Source: Acidobacteriota bacterium
Lineage (GTDB): Bacteria > Acidobacteriota > Blastocatellia > Pyrinomonadales > Pyrinomonadaceae
Length of the DNA: 60,595 bases
Direction of reading: 5' to 3'
Assembly: GCA_023436495.1 (NCBI GenBank)
Contig: JAEZIT010000071.1
Coordinates: forward strand, 1-60,595
Below the pieces are notes generated by a model, which did no database searches, was not told the origin of the DNA, and was given only the letters and a program-made list of their open reading frames with translations. Shown one piece after another: positions 48,992-58,083 of the stretch. Within the stretch, counting starts at the first letter, position 1. Each line of letters starts with the position of its first letter. Both the position numbers and the translations under genes were made by a program.

Positions 48992-50962
48992 GTGCACGAC
49001 GAGAAACATATAACTGAAAGTCTTTGGTTCCTGCGCCGTCCGGTACAGTTTCTGGCGGACCTTTTCGTGCTGTGTACGGCGTTCCTGCTCGCCTATTTGC
49101 CGGCGATCAATATCCAGCTCGGCGATTATCATTGGGAGACGGCCCTGAGCCAGCTGCCGTTTGTCGTGCTGGTGCAATTTTCGGCTTTATTCATCGTCGG
49201 CGCATATTCCATCATTTGGCGTTACGTAAGTATCGGCGATATAAAGGTTTTCCTAAAAGCGGCGGTCATTTCGGGCGCGATCATGCTGTCGCTCAGGTTC
49301 CTGCTTACGGTCACGGAATTTAACCTGTGGCAGGTACCTATCTCAGTGATCCTGATCGACACTGTCCTGGCATTCGGCGGATTGCTGGCGCTTCGCGTTT
49401 CGCGGCGATTCCTGTATGAAATGAGCGACAAAAAACGCTCTCGCGGCGGCAAGCGCAAGCCGAAACGCCATCCGGCACTGATCGTCGGAGCAGGCCGTAT
49501 GGGTGCGACGCTCGTCAAGGAAATGGCCGGACGGGTCGATGCCGATGTCGAGATACGAGGATTTGTCGACGACGATACGCGAAAGAAGGGCGGGAGCGTC
49601 GGCGGAATCAAGGTCCTCGGTACAACGGAAGACCTGGGCCGATTGGTCGACGAACTTAACATCAAGCAGGTAGTAATTGCCGAAGACAATGCGACGGGCA
49701 AGGAGATCCGCCGGATCATGGACATATGCTCGGCGGTCCCGGTAAAGGCCCAGATAGTGCCGAGCCTGAACGAGCTTGCGAACGGGCGAGTTTCGGTGAA
49801 CCGCATTCGCGACGTGCAGATCGAAGACCTTCTCGGGCGCGATCCGGTGACGCTAGACGACCGCAACCTGCACGAATTTCTGGGCGGCAAAACCGTAATG
49901 GTGACGGGAGCGGGCGGATCGATCGGGTCGGAACTTGTCCGGCAGATCACCGCGTATTCGCCAAAACACCTGCTGCTGGTCGAACGTTCGGAATTTCTGT
50001 TGTTCCAGATCGGAATGGAGCTGTCGGCCGAACATCCGCAAGCACCGACCGTTCCGCTGATAGCGGACATTTGCGACGAAGCGCGGATGCGCGAGATATT
50101 CGACCGCTATCGACCGGACATCGTCTTTCACGCGGCCGCACATAAACACGTGTCGCTGATGGAAGCGAACATCTGCGAGGCGATCAAGAACAACGTCTTC
50201 GCGACCCGCTCGATCGGCAAACTCGCGGGCGAGTTCGGCGTGAAGGATTTCGTGATGATCTCAACCGACAAGGCGGTGAATCCGACCTCTGTCATGGGGG
50301 CGTCAAAGCGAATCGCCGAAATAGTCGTGCAGGCGCTCGACCAGCACTTTGAGACGAAATATGTCGCCGTGCGTTTCGGAAACGTCCTGGGGTCGGCAGG
50401 CTCGGTCGTTCCTATCTTTCGCGAACAGATACAGAAAGGCCGCGCGATCACTGTGACCGACAAGGAGATGACCCGGTATTTTATGACCATACCGGAGGCT
50501 TCGCAGCTTGTGATGCAGGCAGGAGCACTCGGCAGCGGCGGCGAGATCTTTATTCTGGACATGGGCCAGCCGGTCAGGATTCTCGACCTTGCGGAGGATA
50601 TGATACGGCTGTCGGGCCTGACGCCGTACGAGGATATAGATATCGTGTTTACGGGGATCCGCCAGGGCGAAAAGCTATTCGAGGAGCTCGAAATCACCGG
50701 CGAAAATCTGTTGAAAACGCGCAACCCGAAGATCTTTATCGGAAAGATCGCTCGTTATACAAACGATGAGGTTGGCGCGCTTCTCAAAGATTTCCAGCAA
50801 GCGGTCGATGCCAACGACGAGAATGGTATTCGGAAATTGTTCACCGAATATCTGCCGGAATCTAACCTAGCGGCCGAACAGCCCGCCCACACTGTCAGGT
50901 TGGCCGAAGAACCGGCCCATATCTTTACCCCGCAGTCGAAGCTCGGCCTCGCCGAGAAATAG
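48992..50962 (+). CDS. CapD/FlaA1-type nucleotide-sugar 4,6-dehydratase, membrane bound
   Basis: A 656-residue WbpM/PglF-like enzyme that converts UDP-GlcNAc to the 4-keto-6-deoxy sugar. Four N-terminal membrane helices (to about residue 140) are followed by a CoA-binding-like Rossmann domain (ALIVGAGRMGATLV) and the SDR catalytic domain (MVTGAGGSIGSELVRQI). The SDR active site is of the M-x-x-x-K type: STDKAVNPTSVMGASKR. It starts with GTG at 48992, divergent from the export gene across 181 bp. The product is usually a precursor of bacillosamine, QuiNAc or similar sugars in surface glycans. Confidence 0.93.
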   Translation: MHDEKHITESLWFLRRPVQFLADLFVLCTAFLLAYLPAINIQLGDYHWETALSQLPFVVLVQFSALFIVGAYSIIWRYVSIGDIKVFLKAAVISGAIMLSLRFLLTVTEFNLWQVPISVILIDTVLAFGGLLALRVSRRFLYEMSDKKRSRGGKRKPKRHPALIVGAGRMGATLVKEMAGRVDADVEIRGFVDDDTRKKGGSVGGIKVLGTTEDLGRLVDELNIKQVVIAEDNATGKEIRRIMDICSAVPVKAQIVPSLNELANGRVSVNRIRDVQIEDLLGRDPVTLDDRNLHEFLGGKTVMVTGAGGSIGSELVRQITAYSPKHLLLVERSEFLLFQIGMELSAEHPQAPTVPLIADICDEARMREIFDRYRPDIVFHAAAHKHVSLMEANICEAIKNNVFATRSIGKLAGEFGVKDFVMISTDKAVNPTSVMGASKRIAEIVVQALDQHFETKYVAVRFGNVLGSAGSVVPIFREQIQKGRAITVTDKEMTRYFMTIPEASQLVMQAGALGSGGEIFILDMGQPVRILDLAEDMIRLSGLTPYEDIDIVFTGIRQGEKLFEELEITGENLLKTRNPKIFIGKIARYTNDEVGALLKDFQQAVDANDENGIRKLFTEYLPESNLAAEQPAHTVRLAEEPAHIFTPQSKLGLAEK

Positions 50963-52088
50963 CCGTACCGAAATCCTCAAAGATCGCAGCCTGTCGTTTT
51001 ATTTCTTCCTCGAGCGGAAGAAACGCAGCCCGCTCGTTCTTCTCGTCCAAATAATCCCACAGGCCGTTATGACAATGACGTTCGTCTTCCCATCCCGGAT
51101 GATTAACGATCGGATATAGACAGACGCCGCGGACATCTACGCCGGCGGTCATTGCTTCGCGCACCTGTTCGCAAACGTACCGGAACCAAATTGGACGTTC
51201 GTCGTCTTCGATGCCGGTTTCAGCAATCAGGATCGGCTTGCGGTAGCGGTCGTAATATTCGCGGAGTATCTCGCTGAACGGCCTGTAGTCCGGATGCCCG
51301 AGCGGGATCTTACGCCGGTTCGGATAACGCCACTGATTATGAAAATAGTAGTTCAGGCCGATCATCTGAAGATGATCCTCGTGCCCGCCAAGCTCCGGGT
51401 CACGCCGGCCGGACAGCATATCGTAAGCCTGAAACTGCGCCTGACGGTAGGATTCGGCCGCACGCTGGGAGGCAGGGTCATTTTTGGCTCCTATCACGTG
51501 GATGGCCGGATCGGTATGTATGAAGGTAATATCGGGAACGGTTTCACGCATTGCGTTCATAGACGCGACGGACGCTTCGACCATTCGCCGTTTAAGTTCA
51601 TCGCCGCGCTTTCTCGCTTTCGGATGGAAATTGCCGACCTCACCCGCGATCCACGAAAAGAAAGAGATCTCATTCACAGGGCACACGTACAACGGTCCGG
51701 GCGACCGCTCTGCCAAATGAGCGGCAGCGGCGGCCGCGAAGGACGCGAAGCGTTCGCGAAACTCATCCGAGAATATATCGAGATCGTCCGGAAAGCCGTA
51801 ATGAAAAATATCCCAGATCACCTGAACGCCCGCATCGGCCGCGGCGGCTATCTGTGCTTCGGCGCTTGAAAAGTCGTAATTGAAAGGTTCCGTCTCGATC
51901 AAATGCCAGCGAAGCCCGTCGCGCGCCGTGAGGATCCCGAGATCGGCCAGGCGCCGGTAATCTCCATTCGCAAATCGATCATGGCCGGTCGAGGCGATAA
52001 GATCCAGCCTGTCGCCGTTACGTCTTCGGTGAGTCGAACATTCGAACCCACCCATGATAAAACTTCTAAACTCCTTGTCCGTACTCAT
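50925..52088 (-). CDS. GH1-like (clan GH-A) glycoside hydrolase, small form
   Basis: A 387-residue TIM-barrel protein. The acid/base glutamate is in CPVNEIS (about residue 140) and the nucleophile in LIAETGIEDD (about residue 290), the usual strand-4 and strand-7 positions of clan GH-A. It is shorter than ordinary GH1 beta-glucosidases and lacks the normal NEP. There is no signal peptide. The substrate is unknown, though the setting among galactose and polysaccharide genes points to a glycan intermediate. Its 3' end overlaps the CapD-type gene by 38 bp. The ATG at 52088 or the Met at residue 12 could start it. Confidence 0.75.
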   Translation of the reverse strand: MSTDKEFRSFIMGGFECSTHRRRNGDRLDLIASTGHDRFANGDYRRLADLGILTARDGLRWHLIETEPFNYDFSSAEAQIAAAADAGVQVIWDIFHYGFPDDLDIFSDEFRERFASFAAAAAAHLAERSPGPLYVCPVNEISFFSWIAGEVGNFHPKARKRGDELKRRMVEASVASMNAMRETVPDITFIHTDPAIHVIGAKNDPASQRAAESYRQAQFQAYDMLSGRRDPELGGHEDHLQMIGLNYYFHNQWRYPNRRKIPLGHPDYRPFSEILREYYDRYRKPILIAETGIEDDERPIWFRYVCEQVREAMTAGVDVRGVCLYPIVNHPGWEDERHCHNGLWDYLDEKNERAAFLPLEEEIKRQAAIFEDFGTAISRRGRASTAG

Positions 52089-52197
52089 AATTCCAACAAA
52101 TCGTCATTGGTCGATTAGATTACTAGATTAGCACCTTTGACCGTTTCTAGCTTCTGTTAGCTCGCATACAATGCCGCCTCGAACCTCAGGAATACCG

Positions 52198-52219
52198 GAT
52201 GTGCCAGATTGGGCACATC
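52198..52219. promoter_or_regulatory. Perfect inverted repeat upstream of the Crp-type gene
   Basis: Arms GATGTGCC (52198-52205) and GGCACATC (52212-52219) are separated by 6 nt, 66 bp before the Crp-type ATG. The TGTG...CACA skeleton resembles Crp/Fnr sites, but the half-sites are 2 bp further apart than in the E. coli CRP consensus. Autoregulation is a reasonable guess. Confidence 0.5.
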
Positions 52220-52285
52220 GATTGCAACGCTGGAGAGAGTGTACGGTTTTAATTCAGCTAGTAAGACAAGAGTGGAGGTTGTCAA

Positions 52286-53263
52286 ATGGAGCCCGTTCCT
52301 CAAAGGGTGACACAAAACCGGCTTTTAAGTGCTTTGCCGGAAAAGGACTTCAGGGCAATACTGCCCTTCCTTGAACGAGTGCGCATGAAACGCGGTGATA
52401 TCGTCTATCATCCGAATGCGCCGATAAACGATCTGTATTTCCCCGAAACCTGCATCATCTCGTCGCTTACGGTGTTTGACGACGGCGCGAGCATTGAATC
52501 CGGGATCGTAGGATTCGAAGGTATGGCCGGCATAAGCCTTTTGTTGGCGCGCTCGACCGCGTCCAGGGAAACGACAGTTCAGACGAGCGGCAACAGCCTG
52601 CGTCTGAAGGCTGATAAATTTCGTGCGATCTTCGAAAGCAGCGAGGCCATGCAGCAATTTGTTTTCAATTATGCCGCTGTCTTTTTCGAACAAGTGGCGC
52701 AGGTCGGGGCGTGTGACAACCATCATCCGGTCCGCGAGCGGCTTGCGCGGCTCTTATTGATGTGCGACGACCGCACAAAGGGCCATAAGGTAAAGATCAC
52801 CCAGGATTCGATCGCGCAGATGTTGTGCGTCCACCGGCCCAGCGTAACTCTTGCCGCTACCAGCCTTAAAGAAGACGGACTGATAGATTACGTTCGCGGC
52901 GCGATCACCATTACAGACCGTCGCGGTTTGGAAAGATCCGCCTGCGAATGTTACGAATCGATCGCCGAAGGATATAAGCATTATGTAAGTTCGCTTGATC
53001 CTCGCAGCTTAGGAAGGCGTTTGATGATAAATGCGGCGTGGCAGAACGATAATTCTGCGAACTCGGACGGCATTCATGCTTCCGATGAAACGGAAGAGGT
53101 CCCGGGAGAATTTTCGCTCTGCGGCAAATGCCATAACAATGTCGCCGATAGCCGCGGCAGATGGCAGGAGATCTCATACTTCGCCGGAACACGTTTCAGC
53201 GTCGTGCTTCGCGGCGACCTTTGCCCGAACTGCTCAGAAAGCGCAGCGCAGAAAGCCGGCTGA
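52286..53263 (+). CDS. Crp/Fnr-family regulator with C-terminal Cys4 domain
   Basis: A 325-residue regulator. The N-terminal cyclic-nucleotide-binding-like barrel (about residues 15-130) has GDIVYHPNAPINDLYFPETC and VGFEGMAGISLLL; the usual P-R-x-A of cAMP sites reads S-R-E-T, so ligand binding is uncertain. The Crp helix-turn-helix is ITQDSIAQMLCVHRPSVTLA. Unlike ordinary Crp, about 80 extra residues follow, with C279/C282 (CGKC) and C313/C316 (CPNC) around a W-Q-E-I core, a pattern like a small zinc ribbon also seen at the ends of some bacterial sensor proteins. Ribosome site GGAGG is at 52274-52278. Neighbours suggest control of polysaccharide genes. Confidence 0.85.
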   Translation: MEPVPQRVTQNRLLSALPEKDFRAILPFLERVRMKRGDIVYHPNAPINDLYFPETCIISSLTVFDDGASIESGIVGFEGMAGISLLLARSTASRETTVQTSGNSLRLKADKFRAIFESSEAMQQFVFNYAAVFFEQVAQVGACDNHHPVRERLARLLLMCDDRTKGHKVKITQDSIAQMLCVHRPSVTLAATSLKEDGLIDYVRGAITITDRRGLERSACECYESIAEGYKHYVSSLDPRSLGRRLMINAAWQNDNSANSDGIHASDETEEVPGEFSLCGKCHNNVADSRGRWQEISYFAGTRFSVVLRGDLCPNCSESAAQKAG

Positions 53264-53400
53264 TGCGCTGCCCTCTTCTCTGGCCCGCGTATTGCAACAT
53301 ACAGATAGCTCAGTACGGTTGCAATACAATAGACAATGTCCTCTAAAAACGGATGATATTGGGCTTTGTGTTGGCCGCAATATGGAATTATCTAAATACT

Positions 53401-54564
53401 ATGGTGAATCTTTCAGTATCCGCGGACCTGGGCGGTCCCAAATTTGACCTCGTTTGTTTTTCACACCTTCGCTGGGATTTTGTTTACCAGCGGCCACAAC
53501 ATTTAATAAGCAGATTTGCAGACGAACGACGCGTTTTCTTTATTGAAGAACCCGTTTTCGATGAAGACAAGCCGAGGCTGGATATTTCCGAACGCCAAGG
53601 CGGGCTGCATGTTGTTGTTCCGCATCTTCCGGCAGATAGTGAAGCAAAGGAGACGCACGATACGCTGCGCGCGCTTTTGGACGGTTTGATCGCTGACCGT
53701 AAGATCGACGAATTTGTCAGCTGGTACTACACGCCGCAGATGCTGCCGTGGAGCGATCATATCAGGCCGCTGGCGGTCGTTTACGATTGTATGGACGAGC
53801 TGTCGGCGTTCAAGTTTGCCCCGGCCGATCTGCTCGAGAATGAGCGGCTGCTGCTCGAAAAAGCAGACGTCGTATTTACCGGCGGACAAAGCCTTTATGA
53901 GGCCAAACGTGGAAGGCATTCGAACGTACATGCATTTCCGTCGAGCATCGATTTTGAACATTTTTCGGCGGCACGTTCTATCAGCGACGACCCGGCGGAC
54001 CAGGCACGCATCGCGCACCCGCGTTTAGGGTATTGCGGCGTTATCGACGAACGGCTGGACCTGGCTCTGCTTGATGAACTCGCATCAAGGCGGCCGGATT
54101 GGCAATTTGCCATGGTCGGCCCGGTGGTAAAGATCAGCGAAGATGACCTGCCCCGGCGGCAGAACATTCACTATCTCGGAGGTAAACAGTATGACGAGCT
54201 GCCGGCTTATCTCGCCGGATGGGACATAGCAATAATGCCATTCGCACTTAATGAATCGACAAAATTTATAAGCCCGACAAAAACGCCGGAATACCTCGCG
54301 GCCGGAAAGCCCGTCATATCGACGCCTATCCGCGATGTAATTCGGCCGTATGGCGAGGCGGGCCTTGTTGACATTGCCGCGACGGCGGAGGAATTCGAAC
54401 GGGCCGCGGAACGGCTATTGCAGGAGGAGAGGCAAAAGGACTGGATAGTACGCGTAGATTCCTTTCTAAGTGAAAGGTCTTGGGACAAAACATGGTCGGA
54501 AATGAAACAGTTGATCGAACAGGAGCTCTCCAAACCGATCGCCGTATCAAATCTCGCGGTTTGA
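53401..54564 (+). CDS. Glycosyltransferase (GT4-like, TuaH-type)
   Basis: A 387-residue cytoplasmic glycosyltransferase of the GT-B fold. The start block FSHLRWDFVYQRPQHLISRFA and VYDCMDELSAF match TuaH-like transferases found beside UDP-galactopyranose mutases. The C-terminal nucleotide-sugar region is IAIMPFALNE, STKFISPTKTPEYLAAGKPV, with the usual E near the end of that block. I chose ATG 53401; an open frame begins 48 bp earlier. Donor and acceptor are unknown. It sits 42 bp upstream of glf, so it may use UDP-Galf or modify a galactofuranose-containing chain (inference). Confidence 0.83.
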   Translation: MVNLSVSADLGGPKFDLVCFSHLRWDFVYQRPQHLISRFADERRVFFIEEPVFDEDKPRLDISERQGGLHVVVPHLPADSEAKETHDTLRALLDGLIADRKIDEFVSWYYTPQMLPWSDHIRPLAVVYDCMDELSAFKFAPADLLENERLLLEKADVVFTGGQSLYEAKRGRHSNVHAFPSSIDFEHFSAARSISDDPADQARIAHPRLGYCGVIDERLDLALLDELASRRPDWQFAMVGPVVKISEDDLPRRQNIHYLGGKQYDELPAYLAGWDIAIMPFALNESTKFISPTKTPEYLAAGKPVISTPIRDVIRPYGEAGLVDIAATAEEFERAAERLLQEERQKDWIVRVDSFLSERSWDKTWSEMKQLIEQELSKPIAVSNLAV

Positions 54565-54606
54565 ACGAAATTGTATTGAATTAACGATCTAAGGGGGGTT
54601 AAGGAA

Positions 54607-55788
54607 ATGTTTGATTATTTGATAGTAGGAGCCGGATTTGCCGGCAGTGTGCTGGCGGAGCGGCTTGCTAACGGCTCCAATAAAAAGGTTTTGATCTGTG
54701 ACAAGCGTCCGCATATTGGCGGCAACGCTTATGATTGTTATAACGACGACGGAATTCTGATACATAAATACGGCCCGCATATTTTTCATACCAATTCCAG
54801 GGACGTTTTTGAATATCTTTCGAGATTTACGAAATGGCGAGAATATCAGCATCGCGTGCTTGCATGCGTTGACGGGATGCTTGTGCCGATCCCGATAAAT
54901 CTGGACACGGTGAACAAGCTGTACGGGATGAACCTGACGGCGCTTGAGGTCGGTGAGTTTTTCGAGAAGATCCGTGAGAAACGCGATCCCGTGAGAACGT
55001 CGGAGGACGTCGTGGTCAATGCGGTGGGCAAGGAGCTATACGAAAAATTCTTCCGCGGTTATACGCGAAAGCAGTGGGGGCTCGATCCATCGGAGTTGGA
55101 TGCTTCCGTTACATCGCGTGTTCCGACGCGGACAAACCGTGACGACCGCTATTTTACGGATACGTATCAGGCGATGCCGCTGAACGGCTATACGCGGATG
55201 TTCGAGAACATGCTCGACAGCCCGAATATAAAAGTGCTGCTCAATTGCGATTATCGCGAGATACTCCGAGATGTGAAATTCAAGGAAATGATCTACACGG
55301 GCCCGGTCGATTCGTATTTCGATTATCGTTACGGGAAACTGCCGTACCGGTCGCTGGAGTTTCGGCATGAAACGCATGATACGGAGATCTATCAAAGCGC
55401 GCCGGTGATCAACTATCCGAACGACCAGCCGTATACGCGTGTAACGGAATTCAAATACCTGACCGGACAAACGCACAACAAGACGGGGATCGTTTATGAA
55501 TACCCGCGTGCGGACGGCGACCCGTATTATCCGATCCCGAGGCGTGAGAATGCTGAGCTTTATAATAAGTACAAAGCTCTTGCGGACATGATGCCCGAGG
55601 TGCATTTTGTCGGACGGCTGGCGACCTATAAGTACTACAACATGGACCAGATCGTCGCTCAGGCATTGACGGTTTACGGCAAGATCGAAGGCATGAAGCG
55701 CAAGGAAGCTTCGGCGATGACGGTAAGGCCCAGCGCCGTGCCGTACGCGAACGGAAGCCGTGTTGGCAACTTGGACACGATCGCATAG
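54607..55788 (+). CDS. glf: UDP-galactopyranose mutase
   Basis: A 393-residue FAD enzyme that isomerises UDP-galactopyranose to UDP-galactofuranose, the donor for Galf-containing glycans. The FAD motif is DYLIVGAGFAGSVLAERLA, followed by HIGGNAYD and IHKYGPHIFHT. GYTRKQWGLDPSEL and the C-terminal FVGRLATYKYYNMDQIV block are characteristic. A purine-rich ribosome site (GGGGGG and AAGGAA) precedes the ATG at 54607. It is followed by the 51-residue ORF, galT and galK. The gal genes would supply UDP-galactose precursors. Confidence 0.97.
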   Translation: MFDYLIVGAGFAGSVLAERLANGSNKKVLICDKRPHIGGNAYDCYNDDGILIHKYGPHIFHTNSRDVFEYLSRFTKWREYQHRVLACVDGMLVPIPINLDTVNKLYGMNLTALEVGEFFEKIREKRDPVRTSEDVVVNAVGKELYEKFFRGYTRKQWGLDPSELDASVTSRVPTRTNRDDRYFTDTYQAMPLNGYTRMFENMLDSPNIKVLLNCDYREILRDVKFKEMIYTGPVDSYFDYRYGKLPYRSLEFRHETHDTEIYQSAPVINYPNDQPYTRVTEFKYLTGQTHNKTGIVYEYPRADGDPYYPIPRRENAELYNKYKALADMMPEVHFVGRLATYKYYNMDQIVAQALTVYGKIEGMKRKEASAMTVRPSAVPYANGSRVGNLDTIA

Positions 55789-55794
55789 GAGGAA

Positions 55795-55950
55795 ATGGAC
55801 TGCGAAACGGAAGAGGTCGAATCGACGGTCAAGATGCAATGCCGGCGCATCCTGCTTAAGGACGGCCGTTACATGATCTTTTACACGTTCGATGATGGAT
55901 CGGGCGAGGAGGCTACTATGCAGCCCCCGCCCGACGATAAGAATGTCTGA
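55795..55950 (+). CDS. Uncharacterised 51-residue protein between glf and galT
   Basis: A small open frame starting at ATG 55795, 7 bp after the glf stop, with AGGAGG just before it (only 2 bp spacing; an internal Met at residue 14 is an alternative). It has an acidic N-terminus (DCETEEVES), a central block with beta-strand character (QCRRILLKDGRYMIFYTFDD) and an acidic Pro-rich tail. Its TGA overlaps the galT ATG by 8 bp (ATGTCTGA), as expected of a translated gene in an operon. I do not recognise a family. It is too polar for a membrane protein. Confidence 0.6.
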   Translation: MDCETEEVESTVKMQCRRILLKDGRYMIFYTFDDGSGEEATMQPPPDDKNV

Positions 55951-56932
55951 ACTTCGTTATAATCCGCTGACCGGAGAATGGGTCGCGACGGCAACGCACC
56001 GGCAGGACAGGACGTTTCTGCCGCCGCCGGATTTCTGCCCGCTTTGCCCGACGAAGCCGGGAGGATTTCCGACCGAAGTTCCGGAGCCGGATTATGACAT
56101 CGTCTCATTCGAGAATCGTTTCCCAAGCCTGAAAACTCATCCCGAGCAGCCTGTTATCGAATCGGACGGAATATATCAGGTAAGGCCTTCGCAAGGCGTG
56201 TGCGAAGTGGTCCTCTACTCACCGGTGCACACGACATCGCTGGCCGCGGAACCGGTGGATCGCATTTACAGATTGATCCGGGTGTGGCGTCAGAGGTTTC
56301 TGGGGCTGGGCGCCCTGGATTTCGTAAAGTACGTTTTCATCTTCGAGAATAAAGGCGAAGCCGTCGGTGTTACGCTCCATCACCCGCACGGACAAATATA
56401 TGCTTATCCATTCATCCCTCCGAAGATCGAAGACGAACTCGAGCAGTTTCAGGCCCATCATGAACGCACCGGCGAATGCCTAATGTGCGAGATACTCGAT
56501 CTGGAATTCAAGGACGGCCGACGGATCGTTGCAGAAAACGACACTTTCGCTGCATTCATCCCTTTTTTTGCCAGGTATCCCTACGAAACGCATATAGTTT
56601 CGCGGCGGCATCTGCAGGCATTTACTGACATGACCGATAGGGAAATGCGCGGGCTTGCGGAAGTGATGAAACAGGTCCTGGCAGGTTTCGACGAGCTCTT
56701 TCACCGATCGTTTCCCTACATTATGTCCATCCACCAGCGGCCGACAGACGGCGGCGATCACGGTTATTACCACTTTCACATAGAATTCTATCCGCCGATG
56801 CGGACGGCAGAGAAATTGAAATACCTTGCCGGCAGCGAAGCCGGTGCGGGCATGTTCATCAATGACACATTGCCGGAGGACAAGGCCGCGGAATTGCGAG
56901 ATCTGATCAAACCGGTGAAATGGGAGATGTGA
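55943..56932 (+). CDS. galT: Galactose-1-phosphate uridylyltransferase
   Basis: A 329-residue Leloir-pathway enzyme that exchanges UMP between UDP-glucose and galactose-1-phosphate. The active-site H-P-H-G-Q is in LHHPHGQIYAYPF, with a zinc-binding pair in FCPLCPTKP and a second cysteine pair in CLMCEIL. It begins SELRYNPLTGEWVATATHR, typical of the family, so the start is the ATG at 55943 rather than the earlier Met at 55892. It is coupled to the 51-residue ORF upstream and galK 2 bp downstream. Confidence 0.95.
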   Translation: MSELRYNPLTGEWVATATHRQDRTFLPPPDFCPLCPTKPGGFPTEVPEPDYDIVSFENRFPSLKTHPEQPVIESDGIYQVRPSQGVCEVVLYSPVHTTSLAAEPVDRIYRLIRVWRQRFLGLGALDFVKYVFIFENKGEAVGVTLHHPHGQIYAYPFIPPKIEDELEQFQAHHERTGECLMCEILDLEFKDGRRIVAENDTFAAFIPFFARYPYETHIVSRRHLQAFTDMTDREMRGLAEVMKQVLAGFDELFHRSFPYIMSIHQRPTDGGDHGYYHFHIEFYPPMRTAEKLKYLAGSEAGAGMFINDTLPEDKAAELRDLIKPVKWEM

Positions 56933-56934
56933 TA

Positions 56935-58083
56935 ATGCAAGATGTCCGCGAACGATTCGTAGAGATCTTCGGGAAACGGCCGCGCGTTTTTCGCGCGCCG
57001 GGCCGTGTGAATCTGATCGGCGAACACACGGATTATAACGACGGTTTCGTGATGCCCTTCGCGATCGACCGCGAGTCACAGGCCGCAGCCGTTGTTCGCG
57101 ATGATACGAGATTTATTATTCACGCCCTCGACCTCGGTGAATCCCACGAATTCGATCTTGCAGAAGAACCCGTGAAACGTCGCGGAAACTGGCGCGATTA
57201 TGCAGAAGGCACGGCACGAAGCCTTTTGGATGATTTTGACCTAAAGTCCGGCGTCGATCTTGTATTTTCTTCGAACGTGCCCGTCGGTGCGGGCCTCTCA
57301 TCGTCAGCCGCGATCGAGGTTTCGATCGGTTCAGCGATCCTTGGCGTGAACGGTATAGACGCGGACCCGAGAAAATTGGCGTTTGCTGCACAAAAGGCCG
57401 AGCACGAATTCGTTGGGATCAGATCGGGAATAATGGACCAGTTCACCTCGGCATTAGCGTGCAGAGGGAACGCTCTGTTCCTTGATTGCCGGTCGCTGGA
57501 GACGGTCGATATTCCCGTGGATATCGACGGCGCGATGATCGCCGTCTGCGACACGAAGGTAAAGCACGAACTTGCATCGACGGAATATAACACTCGCCGC
57601 GAGGAATGTGAGGAGGCGGTAAAGCTGATCGCCAAAAAGAACCCGTCGGTCAGAAGCCTGCGAGATGTTGATGTGGCAGAGTTCGAAGGCCTTTCGGAGA
57701 CCCTTCCGCCGACCATCCGAAAGCGGGCGAAGCATGTGATAACCGAAAATGCGCGCACGGTCGAAGCAGCGGACGCTCTTCGCGAACGACGAGCACAACA
57801 GATGGGCGAATTGATGTTCGCGTCCCATGAATCGCTGCGGCATGATTACGAGGTAAGCTGTGACGAGCTTGACGTTCTGGTGGACACGGCGATGCAAATA
57901 GACGGCATTTTCGGGTCGCGGATGACGGGCGGAGGATTCGGCGGATGTACCGTGACCCTGCTGAAAGTCGAAGCGTGGGAGGGCTTTCAACAGCGGACCG
58001 CAGAGAAGTTTTCCGGCGTGTTCGGTTATGCGCCGGATATATACGTGTTCGAAGCAAGCGCGGGCGCGTCCGAGCTCACTTAA
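56935..58083 (+). CDS. galK: Galactokinase
   Basis: A 382-residue GHMP kinase that makes galactose-1-phosphate. The family signature GRVNLIGEHTDYNDGFVMP lies near residue 24, ATP-loop PVGAGLSSSAAIEV mid-protein and the C-terminal SRMTGGGFGGCTVTL motif at about 325. The ATG at 56935 has GGGAG upstream and lies 2 bp after the galT stop, so they are co-translated. Its end overlaps the convergent GH1-like gene by 4 bp. galE is not in the window. Confidence 0.97.
   Translation: MQDVRERFVEIFGKRPRVFRAPGRVNLIGEHTDYNDGFVMPFAIDRESQAAAVVRDDTRFIIHALDLGESHEFDLAEEPVKRRGNWRDYAEGTARSLLDDFDLKSGVDLVFSSNVPVGAGLSSSAAIEVSIGSAILGVNGIDADPRKLAFAAQKAEHEFVGIRSGIMDQFTSALACRGNALFLDCRSLETVDIPVDIDGAMIAVCDTKVKHELASTEYNTRREECEEAVKLIAKKNPSVRSLRDVDVAEFEGLSETLPPTIRKRAKHVITENARTVEAADALRERRAQQMGELMFASHESLRHDYEVSCDELDVLVDTAMQIDGIFGSRMTGGGFGGCTVTLLKVEAWEGFQQRTAEKFSGVFGYAPDIYVFEASAGASELT

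Noticed and set aside
49222..50070. 282-codon minus-strand open frame
   Set aside because: Antisense to the CapD-type dehydratase; Ser/Arg-rich low-complexity translation typical of shadow frames.
55036..55839. 267-codon minus-strand open frame
   Set aside because: Antisense to glf; translation is rich in His/Arg/Ile repeats with no family signature.
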